This document shows, one piece after another, positions 33,590 to 41,454 of a stretch of 41,454 bases of DNA. The DNA lies in assembly GCA_002702655.1 (NCBI GenBank), contig PABB01000014.1, forward strand, positions 1 to 41,454. Direction: 5' to 3'. The position numbers and the translations under genes were made by a program. The DNA comes from Planctomycetaceae bacterium. GTDB taxonomy: Bacteria > Planctomycetota > Planctomycetia > Pirellulales > Lacipirellulaceae. The notes below the pieces were generated by a model. That model had not been told where the DNA came from. It ran no database searches and saw nothing but the letters and a program-made list of their open reading frames with translations. Positions within the stretch are counted from its first letter, which is position 1. Each line of letters begins with the position of its first letter.

Positions 33590-34984
33590 CTACTCCTCGC
33601 CCGCCGGATCAATCAGCAGCATCACCTGCTGGTCGTAGTTCTGCGACGAGCGCATCGTGCCGCGGTTCCACAGCAGCGCCGTGCGACCGATTTGCCAGCG
33701 GGGAATAATGGGGCGAAAGTTGTCGGCCGCCGAGTTTTGCGTGACGGCCCGCCACTGCCAGGTTTGCCCGCCATCGCTCGACTGGCCCCGATAGAGTTCG
33801 TGGTGCGGGGTCGTCTCGCCCGACTCCGGATTGATCGGCGTGGAAATGTAAACCGTGTCCGGCGTGTTGGGGTCGAGCGCCGCCAGGCCGGTGTAGTCTT
33901 CCTCGCGGTCAAACAGCCGCGGCCCGGCCTTCGCCAACGGCCACGCCTGCCACCGGCCGTCGCGGTACGCCGCGTAGAAGAAGCGATGATCCTCGACCGA
34001 TCCCGCGGCGCGGGTCTTGAATACGGTCGCGAGCACGCCAGCGGGGTAGCTTTCGAAATCAATCATCCACGCGTGATTCATCGTCACGCCGTCGACGACG
34101 GCGCCGGACTTGAACACCGGCGTCAGGTCAACCGCCGTGGCCGTGGCGTCGCCGTCAAGCTGCTCGTCGACGACGGTCCCGTCCGCGCGGTGCAGTTGGC
34201 CGCCTTCAAGATAACCGTGATACAGGCTGTTGCTGTAGTTGCGCGGGTGCCGCTCGGTGGCCAGCAGGTCGATCCGGTCGCCGCGGCCGGCGTACTTGAG
34301 GTAGCCGTTGACGTACGAACCCCGCTCGCCCTCAACCGCGGCCGGCGACAGCAACTGGCCGGCGTAGCGCCACGACTGCCCGCCGTCGGCGGAGACGATC
34401 ACGTTGGGGCAGCGATTGTGATTGCGCGAGATGTTGACGATGGCGCCGTCGCTCGGCAGCAGGAACAGGTTGTTGTAGGTGCAAGCGAAGCTGCTGCCGC
34501 CGGGGATGGCGGCGTCCCAGTCAAAGACCCGCTCGTCATCCCAGCTCTTCGACTGCGGGTCGAACGTGCGGAAGAAGGTGCGGGCGTCGTTGTTGTGTCC
34601 CGTGTAGGCCGCCAGCACGCGGCCGTTCGGTAGGACCAGCAGCGACGCCACATTGTGGTCATCGCCGGCGCCGTATGACGTGAGGCCGTGATGCAGCACG
34701 TCGATCGTGGTTTCCCCCGTGGCCAGATCGACGCGTGTCACGTCGACGTCGCCGTCCCGGTCAACTCCGCCGGCGCCACGTTGATTGGCGAGCGAGCCGA
34801 CGTAGAGTACGCCGCGCTGAGCGTCGATCACCGCCCGTTCGTCGCCGAACCAACTCCACCCGCCGTTGGGATTGATGACCCGCGGCTCGTCAGCGACGGA
34901 CTGCGCGCGTGCGTCCAGCACTGCCGCAGTAGCAAACGATGCGACAAGGCAAGTGAGAAATCGCAAGCTGAATGATCGGCGCAT
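33590..34984 (-). CDS. Secreted BNR_4 beta-propeller protein
   Basis: A 464-aa exported protein with a signal peptide (SLRFLTCLVASFATAAVLDA, then RAQS). Propeller blades of the BNR_4 type are seen: NPNGGWSWFGDERAVIDAQ, DDHNVASLLVLPNGRVLAAY, NNLFLLPSDGAIVNISR, NVIVSADGGQSWRYAG, MNHAWMIDFESYPAGVL and SSDGGQTWQWRAV. BNR_4 proteins include the seven-bladed GH145 and PL42 enzymes that act on rhamnose-glucuronic acid linkages, and also many of unknown role. A similar pectin or gum side-chain activity is possible here but no catalytic residue was assigned. ATG 34984 begins the signal peptide; the frame is open upstream. Confidence 0.78.
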   Translation of the reverse strand: MRRSFSLRFLTCLVASFATAAVLDARAQSVADEPRVINPNGGWSWFGDERAVIDAQRGVLYVGSLANQRGAGGVDRDGDVDVTRVDLATGETTIDVLHHGLTSYGAGDDHNVASLLVLPNGRVLAAYTGHNNDARTFFRTFDPQSKSWDDERVFDWDAAIPGGSSFACTYNNLFLLPSDGAIVNISRNHNRCPNVIVSADGGQSWRYAGQLLSPAAVEGERGSYVNGYLKYAGRGDRIDLLATERHPRNYSNSLYHGYLEGGQLHRADGTVVDEQLDGDATATAVDLTPVFKSGAVVDGVTMNHAWMIDFESYPAGVLATVFKTRAAGSVEDHRFFYAAYRDGRWQAWPLAKAGPRLFDREEDYTGLAALDPNTPDTVYISTPINPESGETTPHHELYRGQSSDGGQTWQWRAVTQNSAADNFRPIIPRWQIGRTALLWNRGTMRSSQNYDQQVMLLIDPAGEE

Positions 34985-35308
34985 ATCAATACCCGTGGAA
35001 GAAAAGCAGTTCGAGCGTAGCTGTCGCCGCGGCTCGGTTGCGGCGAACCGGCGCGGCTGGCCCATCATCGGGGAAGCCCGCGACAACTCGCCCCATTCTG
35101 GCCGCTGCGTCGTTCAGCCGCAATCGTGGTCGACTGCCGCACGGCTAGTTGGGGCATGCCACCGTTGTGCGCGTCACATTCCACGCCCCGTTGCGACTCG
35201 CTGCGGCGGATCCGCGCATTGTTTTTGCGGCGAAGGCCCGCACGAGGTACCCTTGCAGGCGTCCTCGTCGAGCAACTCTCTTCTCGCACTTCCTACGGAG
35301 CGCTGGCC

Positions 35309-36109
35309 GTGAACCGATCTTTGCCGCTGATTGCCGCTGTGTGCCTGATCGCCACGCTGGCACTGGCTGCCGACCAGGAGACGCCGCAGTTCGCCCGCCA
35401 GCGCGACCTGCTCTCGCTGCACTACGACCACGCTCCCGACAAGGACGACGGGCACAGCGCCGCGGCCGACCGCATGATCCTGCAGTCGCTGTTCGGCGAG
35501 AAGTGGATTGCCAAGCACGCGGTGGCCGTGTCGGGCGCCTACGGCAAGAACGCCGACACGTTCAACGACAAGTCCGACGCCGTGATGGACGCCGCGTGGA
35601 ACGATTGCGGCGGCTGGCTCGACGGGCATGCGGACCACGACAAAGTCGTCGCCGAGCTGGCCAAACGCTGGCAGGCCGCGCTGGCCGCGGGCGGCGACGT
35701 GTGGGTCAAAGAGGGCGGCCAGTCGGACATCACCGCCGCGGTCGTGCGGGCGATCCGCCAGAAGTCGCCGGACATCGACACCACGCGGCGGATTCACCTG
35801 ATCCAGCACAGCCGCTGGAACGAGGAGCAAACCACCGACGAAGCGCTGCGATATGTCCGTGGCGCCACGCGCTACGTGAAGATCCGCGACGCGAACGCGT
35901 ATCTCAACATCCAAGGCGGCGATGATGCGTTCGAGGCGGCGGCGCTGGCGCACGGCGACTTCGGCCCCGCATGGCGGGCGGCGTTCGCGTACTACGACCC
36001 CGCCGAGCGGCTCGACTTCTCCGACACGGGCGAGCTGCTGCACATTCTGCGGCTGGGCGAGTTGAGCGTCGACAAGATCCGCGAACGGTTTCTCGTGGAC
36101 GACCGGTGA
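35309..36109 (+). CDS. Secreted protein, possible nucleoside-hydrolase-like fold
   Basis: A 266-aa exported protein. The signal peptide is NRSLPLIAAVCLIATLALA, ending ADQ. GTG 35309 has GGAG 8 nt upstream; earlier in-frame starts would precede the signal peptide. I do not recognise a firm family. LSLHYDHAPDKDDGHSAAA recalls the DxDPxxDD calcium motif of nucleoside hydrolases (one Asp is changed), and GGDVWVKEGGQSDITAAVVRA recalls the segment after it, so a distant relation is possible. The next gene is a nucleobase-type transporter, which would fit. The similarity is weak and by eye only. Confidence 0.7.
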   Translation: MNRSLPLIAAVCLIATLALAADQETPQFARQRDLLSLHYDHAPDKDDGHSAAADRMILQSLFGEKWIAKHAVAVSGAYGKNADTFNDKSDAVMDAAWNDCGGWLDGHADHDKVVAELAKRWQAALAAGGDVWVKEGGQSDITAAVVRAIRQKSPDIDTTRRIHLIQHSRWNEEQTTDEALRYVRGATRYVKIRDANAYLNIQGGDDAFEAAALAHGDFGPAWRAAFAYYDPAERLDFSDTGELLHILRLGELSVDKIRERFLVDDR

Positions 36110-36324
36110 CGCCCCGGGCAGCGATCGGTGCGCCGCTCTCGCCATCTGAAATTGCCCATGCCGCTTTTTCGTCGAAACGTCGGCCATCGTGCGAGCAATC
36201 GGAACTCGCCTGCGTGTTTCACGGCGTGACGCGCACGGGTTGGCAGTTTATAGATAGAGGTCTTCTCCCGTGCGGCGTCGCGGCCGCGGGCATTCTCGCT
36301 GTTCCCTGCTGACCGACGACGCCC

Positions 36325-37857
36325 ATGACCGACACGCCTGCCTCGCCGCGGCCCCACGCGCCCGAGACGCTCGTCGAGCGGCTCGATGCGCTGTACGAAT
36401 ACGAACGCGAGCCGGTCACCGCCGACAAACTGCACGGCTGGCGCACGTTCATCGCGATGTTCTCCAGCGAGCACATCGCCGGCACCGAGTTCGTGCTGGG
36501 CGTACTGCTGGTACAACACGGCGTGACGGCGTTTGACGTGTTCGCGGGGCTGGCGCTGGGCAACTTGTTGGCCGTGCTCAGTTGGGCGCTGATGTGTGCG
36601 CCGATCGCCGTGAGGGAGCGGCTGACCGTCTACTGGCAGATTCGCAAAGTGGCCGGGCCGTACCTGACGGTGCTGTACTCGGGGTTGCTCGCTCTGATCC
36701 TGTGCCTGCTGGCTGGGGCCATGGTCAGCGTGTCGACCACGGCGGTGGCCAAGACGATCGGCGTGACCAGCCCCGACTACGCCGCGGGCGATCGTGTGCC
36801 CAGCGCCCCGTGGATCGCCATTGCCATTGGCGTGGGAACAGTCATTGCGGTGCTGGCCGTGCTGGGGTTCGAACGGCTGGCGCACTTCGCCAAGGTGGTG
36901 GCGCCGTGGATGCCGTTCGTGTTTCTCGCCGGGGGCATCGCGTCGCTGCCGAAACTGGGCGTAACGAGTTTGAGCGACTTCTGGGAGGTCGCGAACGAGA
37001 AGATCTGGACCGGCCAAGCCGAATCGGGGCACATGCAGTACGGGTTCTGGTCGTGCGTCGGGTTGGCGTGGCTATGCAACATCAGCCAACACATGGGCAT
37101 GGGCGACGTGACCATTTTTCGCTACGCCAAGAAATGGCAGATGGGCTTCTGCTCGGCGTTTGGCATGTTTTTGGGTCACTACATGGCGTGGATCTGTTCG
37201 GGGATCATGTGCGCGGCGTTCAAGGAAACATCGCTGGCCGCGGGGATCGCCAACCCGAACCCCACGCCGGCGAACATCGCCCTGCTGGGCGCCGGCTACG
37301 CGGGCATTGTCTGCGTGCTGCTGGCCGGGTGGACCACCGCCAATCCCACGCTATATCGGGCCGGCCTGGCGTTTCAGGTGGCGACTCCCAACTGGCGCCG
37401 GTGGGTCGTCACGCTGGTGGCCGGCGTGCTGATGATCGTCATCGCCTGCATTCCCGCGGTGCTGCACTTTCTGGATCGCATCGTGGCCTACTACGGGTTG
37501 TTCTTTATGCCGCTGGGAGCGTTCATCTTCATCGACTTTTGGATCTTCCCGCGGCTGGGGCTGACGCACTACTACGCGGAAAAGAAACGCCTGCTGGTCA
37601 GTTGGCCCGCGGCGGTCGGGTGGTTTGGTTCGTTTGGCATCTGTTTCGTGCTGTACGCCAAAGACAACTACCAGTCGATGGCCTGGATCAACGACCGCCT
37701 GCCGGCGCGGTTGGCCAGTTATCACGCCGACCTGTTCTCGCAGGTGCTGCCTGCCTGGATTCTGGCGGTCACGCTGTACACCGCGTGCAGCTTGGTGCAA
37801 CAGAAACTGCAACACAAAGACGATCTGTCCCGTTCCGTGCCGGAGACCGCGCCATGA
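36325..37857 (+). CDS. NCS1-family (purine/cytosine permease-like) transporter
   Basis: A 510-aa inner-membrane protein with about 12 hydrophobic segments. Examples are FVLGVLLVQHGVTAFDVFAG, LTVLYSGLLALILCLLAG, WIAIAIGVGTVIAVLAVLG, NIALLGAGYAGIVCVLLAG and VVTLVAGVLMIVIACIPAV. Length and layout fit NCS1 proteins, which take up nucleobases or related compounds by cation symport. The substrate is not evident, and relation to pectin sugars is doubtful. ATG 36325 is used. Its stop overlaps the start of a 59-aa membrane protein by 4 nt. The 215-bp gap upstream holds a possible GCACGGG/CCCGTGC hairpin (near 36233-36271) around an AT-rich TATAGAT but no convincing promoter. Confidence 0.82.
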   Translation: MTDTPASPRPHAPETLVERLDALYEYEREPVTADKLHGWRTFIAMFSSEHIAGTEFVLGVLLVQHGVTAFDVFAGLALGNLLAVLSWALMCAPIAVRERLTVYWQIRKVAGPYLTVLYSGLLALILCLLAGAMVSVSTTAVAKTIGVTSPDYAAGDRVPSAPWIAIAIGVGTVIAVLAVLGFERLAHFAKVVAPWMPFVFLAGGIASLPKLGVTSLSDFWEVANEKIWTGQAESGHMQYGFWSCVGLAWLCNISQHMGMGDVTIFRYAKKWQMGFCSAFGMFLGHYMAWICSGIMCAAFKETSLAAGIANPNPTPANIALLGAGYAGIVCVLLAGWTTANPTLYRAGLAFQVATPNWRRWVVTLVAGVLMIVIACIPAVLHFLDRIVAYYGLFFMPLGAFIFIDFWIFPRLGLTHYYAEKKRLLVSWPAAVGWFGSFGICFVLYAKDNYQSMAWINDRLPARLASYHADLFSQVLPAWILAVTLYTACSLVQQKLQHKDDLSRSVPETAP

Positions 37858-38033
37858 AAGCTGCTTTGAAGTTGGTTTCCTACGCGGGGCTCGCGCTGAC
37901 AATCGTGCCGGCGGTGCTGTTGTATCACGGGCGAATCGACGATGCGCTGTACCGCAACCTGATGGTGCTGGGGATGCTGGTGTGGTTTGGGTCGGCGATT
38001 TTCTGGATTCGGCCGGATCATGCAGAGTCATAG
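37854..38033 (+). CDS. Small two-segment membrane protein coupled to the transporter
   Basis: A 59-aa protein with two membrane segments (ALKLVSYAGLALTIVPAVLL and LMVLGMLVWFGSAIFWI) separated by YHGRIDDALYRN. ATG 37854 overlaps the transporter stop by 4 nt (ATGA), so it is translationally coupled and probably works with it, perhaps as a small accessory subunit. No family recognised. A short GATCGC/GCGATC hairpin (38034-38049) follows at once. Confidence 0.78.
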   Translation: MKAALKLVSYAGLALTIVPAVLLYHGRIDDALYRNLMVLGMLVWFGSAIFWIRPDHAES

Positions 38034-38117
38034 GATCGCCCGCGCGATCGCCGTTTCCATCGATCTTTCCTGGGGGCTCCCTTCGGTCGTCCCCAGCCAC
38101 CCCGATAAGCCAAAACC

Positions 38118-40925
38118 GTGTCTGCTGAAGTCGTCATCGACCGTCTGCGTTGCGAGTACCTGGTCGAACCGCTGGGCATTGACGAGCGCGTGCCGCGGCT
38201 GAGTTGGGCGATGCGGTGTAGCCGGCGAGGGGCGCGGCAGACCGCTTACCAGGTGCGCGTGGCCAGCTCGCGCGAGGCGCTCGCCGCTGGCAAGCCGGAC
38301 TTGTGGGACAGCGGCCGCGTCGCGAGCGACGCGAGCACGCAGATCGAGTATGCGGGGACGCCGCTGGGCTCGCGCACGCCGTGCCACTGGCAAGTGACCG
38401 TTTGGGACGAAGCAGGCAAAACCACCGCCAGCGAGCCGGCGCTGTGGACGATGGGGCTGCTGGCCCCGGACGATTGGCGAGCCGCCTGGATCGCCTGCCC
38501 CGCGGAGGTCATCCGCCGCGATCCCGACGCGCGCGAGGCGACCGAAATCGCCCCGGGCGCCGTGCCGCTGTTTCGCAAAGCGTTTGCCGCGCCCGACGAC
38601 GTGCGGCGGGCGACGCTCTACGCGACTGCGCGGGGGCTGATCGACTTGTCGCTCAACGGGCGGCCGGTCGCCGATGACCTGTTCGTGCCCGAGTGGAGCG
38701 ACTACCACCGCCGGCTGCAGTACCGCACGTTCGACGTGACCGAGCTGCTGCACGCCGGCGGCGACAACGCCCTGGGCGTCATGCTGGGCGACGGCTGGCA
38801 CAGCGGCTTCGTCGGCTGGCAAGAAAAGCGAGGCCAGTACGGCACGCTGCAGAACAGCTTGCTCGTGCAGTTGGAAATCGAAACGGCCGAGGGGCAGCGC
38901 ATCGTCGTGGCGTCGGACGAGACCTGGCGGTGCGAAACGGGGCCGATCCTGTCATCCGACTTCATGCTCGGCGAGCACTACGACGCCCGCCGCGAGCGCA
39001 CCGGCTGGAACGCCCCCGGGTACGACGACGCGGCCTGGTTGCCGGCGGAGCGGGTCGCCCCGCCGCGCGTGCATGTGCCGTACTATGCGTTTTCCAAAAA
39101 CGCCGAGGTCGCCGGCGACACCGACCAACCGCTGCCGCTGGTCGCCCAGCGCAGCGAGCCGGTGCGAGTCGTCGAAACGCTGCGGCCGATCGCCGTGACC
39201 GAGCCGACGCCCGGCACGTTCGTGTACGACTTGGGGCAAAACGTCGCCGGGTTTGTGCGGCTCACAATCCACGGCCCGGCAGGCACGCGCGTGCAACTGC
39301 GGCACGCCGAGCGGCTCAATCCCGACGGCACGCTCTACACCGAAAATCTCCGCCGCGCCGACGCGACCGACGTGTACGTGCTGCGCGGCAGCGACGCCGA
39401 CGATCCGGAGGTATTCCAGCCGCGGTTCACGTTCCATGGGTTTCAGTACGTGGAGATCACCGGCTTGCCCGCGGCTCCGCCGGTGGAGGCCGTCGAAGGT
39501 TGCGTGGTCATGTCGGCCACGCCGCCGACCGGGCATTTCGAGTGCAGCGAACCGCTGGTGAACCGGCTGTGGCAGAACGCCCTGTGGGGTCAAAAGGGCA
39601 ACTTCCTGACCGTGCCAACCGACTGCCCGCAGCGCGACGAGCGGCTGGGTTGGATGGGCGACGCGCAGGTGTTTCTCCGCTCGGCCACGTACAACATGGA
39701 CGTGGCGGCATTCTTCACCAAGTGGATGCAGGACGTCGTCGACTCGCAGGACGTGGCGGGCGTGTTCCCCGACGTGGCGCCGCGGCTGCGCGAGGGCGCC
39801 GACACGTTCGTCGGGCTCGACGGCTTGGGCGGCGGCGCGGGGTGGGCCGACGCGGGCGTGATCATCCCCTGGACCATCTGGCGCGTGTACGGCGACACGC
39901 GGATCGTTGCGAGGCACTTCGACGCCATGACGCGGTGGCTGTCGTGGCTCGAGCGGACCAACCCCCGCGGCATCCGCGAGAACGAACTGGGCAACAACTA
40001 CGGCGACTGGCTGTGCATCCCCAGCGATCGCGAGTTCCGCACGCACTCGCCGATGAAGATGCTGCTGGCCACCGCATACTGGGCCGACGACGCGGCAAAG
40101 CTGGCCGACATGGCCGACGCGATCGGTCGGCCGGCCGATGCACAAAAGTACCGGGCCGTGTTCCACCGCGTGCGCGACGCGTTTCAGCAGGAGTGGCACC
40201 AGGGCGACGGCCGCCTGGCCGTCGAAACGCAGACGGCGTATTTGCTGGCGCTGGCCTTCGACCTGCTGCCGGAGCACGTGCGCGACCGCGCCGCCGACAA
40301 TCTGGTCGCCGCAGTCGATCGCGAAGGGGGCCGGCTCAGCACCGGGTTCATCGGCGTCAGCCACCTCAACCCGCAACTCACGCTCGCCGGTCGGGCCGAC
40401 GTGGCGTACCAGTTGCTGCTGTGCCGCGATTACCCCTCGTGGCTGTACCCGGTGCTGCACGGGGCGACGACGATCTGGGAACGCTGGAACGGCTGGACCG
40501 CGGAGGACGGGTTCTTCAACCCGCTGATGAACTCGTTCAACCACTACTCGCTGGGCTCGGTGAGCGAGTGGCTGTTCCGCCACGTCGCGGGAATCGAACT
40601 GGACCCCGCGTCGCCGGGCTTCCAGCGGTTTGTCATCAAGCCGCACGTCGACCCGCGGCTGGAGTTTGCCGAGGCGAGCTACGACACGCAGTACGGCGAA
40701 ATTACCAGCCGCTGGCAACGCCAGCCGGACGGCAGCGTGGAGCTGCGCGTAACGGTGCCCGCGAATACTTCGGCGATCATTTGCGTGCCGGCCAGCGACG
40801 GGGCCGCGGTCACCGAAAGCGGCGTCGCCGCCGCTGCGGCCGGGCTGGAAGAGTTGCAACGCGATGCAGACTACGCACGCTACTTGGCGCCTCCCGGTCA
40901 ATACCGCCTGCTTTCTCGTTCGTAG
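38118..40925 (+). CDS. Alpha-L-rhamnosidase, GH78 family
   Basis: A 935-aa enzyme that releases alpha-linked L-rhamnose, as found in rhamnogalacturonan. Domains in order: N-terminal fibronectin-like part (~1-120: VDRLRCEYLVEPLGID-like start; RLSWAM), a jelly-roll carbohydrate-binding region (ATARGLIDLSLNGRPV; NALGVMLGDGWHSGFVGW), a beta-sandwich (YDLGQNVAGFVRLTIHGPAG) and an (alpha/alpha)6 barrel. Catalytic landmarks are DCPQRDERLGWMGDAQ (Asp502, Glu508 as likely acid) and TTIWERWNGW (Glu788 as likely base). No signal peptide is seen, so it may be cytoplasmic and act on imported oligosaccharides. The start is GTG 38118, consistent with family N termini. It is separated from the transporter pair by 84 nt and may share its transcript. 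Confidence 0.93.
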   Translation: MSAEVVIDRLRCEYLVEPLGIDERVPRLSWAMRCSRRGARQTAYQVRVASSREALAAGKPDLWDSGRVASDASTQIEYAGTPLGSRTPCHWQVTVWDEAGKTTASEPALWTMGLLAPDDWRAAWIACPAEVIRRDPDAREATEIAPGAVPLFRKAFAAPDDVRRATLYATARGLIDLSLNGRPVADDLFVPEWSDYHRRLQYRTFDVTELLHAGGDNALGVMLGDGWHSGFVGWQEKRGQYGTLQNSLLVQLEIETAEGQRIVVASDETWRCETGPILSSDFMLGEHYDARRERTGWNAPGYDDAAWLPAERVAPPRVHVPYYAFSKNAEVAGDTDQPLPLVAQRSEPVRVVETLRPIAVTEPTPGTFVYDLGQNVAGFVRLTIHGPAGTRVQLRHAERLNPDGTLYTENLRRADATDVYVLRGSDADDPEVFQPRFTFHGFQYVEITGLPAAPPVEAVEGCVVMSATPPTGHFECSEPLVNRLWQNALWGQKGNFLTVPTDCPQRDERLGWMGDAQVFLRSATYNMDVAAFFTKWMQDVVDSQDVAGVFPDVAPRLREGADTFVGLDGLGGGAGWADAGVIIPWTIWRVYGDTRIVARHFDAMTRWLSWLERTNPRGIRENELGNNYGDWLCIPSDREFRTHSPMKMLLATAYWADDAAKLADMADAIGRPADAQKYRAVFHRVRDAFQQEWHQGDGRLAVETQTAYLLALAFDLLPEHVRDRAADNLVAAVDREGGRLSTGFIGVSHLNPQLTLAGRADVAYQLLLCRDYPSWLYPVLHGATTIWERWNGWTAEDGFFNPLMNSFNHYSLGSVSEWLFRHVAGIELDPASPGFQRFVIKPHVDPRLEFAEASYDTQYGEITSRWQRQPDGSVELRVTVPANTSAIICVPASDGAAVTESGVAAAAAGLEELQRDADYARYLAPPGQYRLLSRS

Positions 40926-41057
40926 CAGAGCGCGTGCATGCTGATGCCCGCAAAACGCTCCCGTCCCGCCGCTCGCCAAGATACACTCGAAGGCAGACCC
41001 GAATGCGGCGGCGCAGCGATCGAGTTCATGGGGCGGTTGGCGGGAAGGCGCACGGCG

Positions 41058-41315
41058 ATGGCCACAACTGTCAAGAAATGGTCGGCGATCACCTGGCTGG
41101 TCGTGCTGGGCGGCTTCACCGTCGGTGCGTTGGGGAATATCTCGCTGTGGCTATTCGGCTACTACGACCCCGTGCAGGATGACGGCGTGCCGCCGGAGCA
41201 GTTGTGGTTGTTTCGCGCAGTGAACGTCGCGCTTCCCCTGCTCTTCTTCGCGACCTTTCGCAAGGCCATGGCCTGGGCCAATCCACCTCAACAGAACGAG
41301 AACTCGGGAGCCTGA
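41058..41315 (+). CDS. Small two-segment membrane protein
   Basis: An 85-aa protein with two hydrophobic segments (WSAITWLVVLGGFTVGALGN and LFRAVNVALPLLFFATF) linked by FGYYDPVQDDGVPPEQLW. ATG 41058 has GGAAGG 9 nt upstream; ATG 41028 is an alternative. No family recognised. It follows the GH78 gene by 132 nt with no visible terminator. The remaining 41316-41454 shows no gene. Confidence 0.6.
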   Translation: MATTVKKWSAITWLVVLGGFTVGALGNISLWLFGYYDPVQDDGVPPEQLWLFRAVNVALPLLFFATFRKAMAWANPPQQNENSGA

Positions 41316-41454
41316 TTCACGCTTGCCACCGTCTCTCTCACAATCTTCGACAGACTGATGCGGTTGCCAGCCTTATACGCATTCTAACTTGAAGTAGCGC
41401 GATCGAGGCACGTCGCGGCGCAGACGGTTTTCATCAGTTGGTCGTCCATCGCGA

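Noticed and set aside
36240-36256. Promoter-like TTGGCA and TATAGA upstream of the transporter
   Set aside because: The two words are only a few bases apart, not about 17, and no proper -35 was found for the TATAGA.
38952-40979. 675-aa minus-strand ORF
   Set aside because: Antisense shadow of the GH78 gene; His/Arg-rich with no domain.
1-41454. CRISPR arrays, tRNA/rRNA genes, transposases, integrases, phage genes
   Set aside because: No regularly spaced repeats, no recognisable RNA genes and no such protein motifs were seen; the repeats present are palindromic intergenic elements.

Overview
The window (about 65% G+C in most of the lines I counted) reads as a planctomycete chromosome, probably of the Pirellulales/Lacipirellula type. 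The signs are DUF1559 prepilin-like proteins, PEP-CTERM C-terminal sorting tails, dockerin-like calcium repeats on secreted proteins, an LEDRRLLSA-type N-terminal motif, autotransporter-associated beta-strand repeats and XylR-type regulators with an AraC DNA-binding end. No rRNA, tRNA, CRISPR, transposase or integrase gene was seen.

The main theme is pectin breakdown. Left block (429-7742, minus strand): tagaturonate epimerase (uxaE), a large beta-helix/PEP-CTERM protein, a smaller PEP-CTERM protein and a XylR/AraC regulator. A DUF1559 gene broken by an in-frame stop follows (8097-9149). Next is a minus-strand run of a secreted pectate-lyase-like PEP-CTERM protein, a tandem alpha/beta-hydrolase esterase and a GH28 protein (16007 down to 9242). 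A 386-bp divergent region (16008-16393) separates it from a plus-strand run: GH28, PL1-type pectate lyase, GH43-like hydrolase, sugar isomerase of the fucose-isomerase type, split transketolase (two subunits) and an FGGY kinase (16394-26278). Several of these genes overlap by 4 nt (ATGA or GTGA), as expected for translationally coupled operons. Inverted-repeat elements separate isomerase, transketolase and kinase.

The isomerase, kinase and two-subunit transketolase set matches the described transketolase route for D-apiose (via apulose 4-phosphate). A DUF5060/apiosidase-like glycosidase (29182-30906) and an alpha-L-rhamnosidase GH78 (38118-40925) lie nearby. I infer that the locus may feed on an apiose-bearing pectin such as rhamnogalacturonan II or apiogalacturonan. 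The rest of the right part holds a low-G+C pair of small secreted or membrane hypotheticals, a zinc-ribbon protein, a BNR_4 beta-propeller protein, a possible nucleoside-hydrolase-like secreted protein, an NCS1 transporter with a coupled 59-aa membrane protein, and a small membrane protein.

The most unusual gene is a secreted serpin (31119-33326) whose reactive-centre loop is interrupted by a 139-residue Hint (intein-like) domain. If that domain were removed by splicing, the loop would have exactly the length of the alpha-1-antitrypsin loop, with the junction cysteine at the P1 position. This would be a protease inhibitor under the control of an autoprocessing domain.
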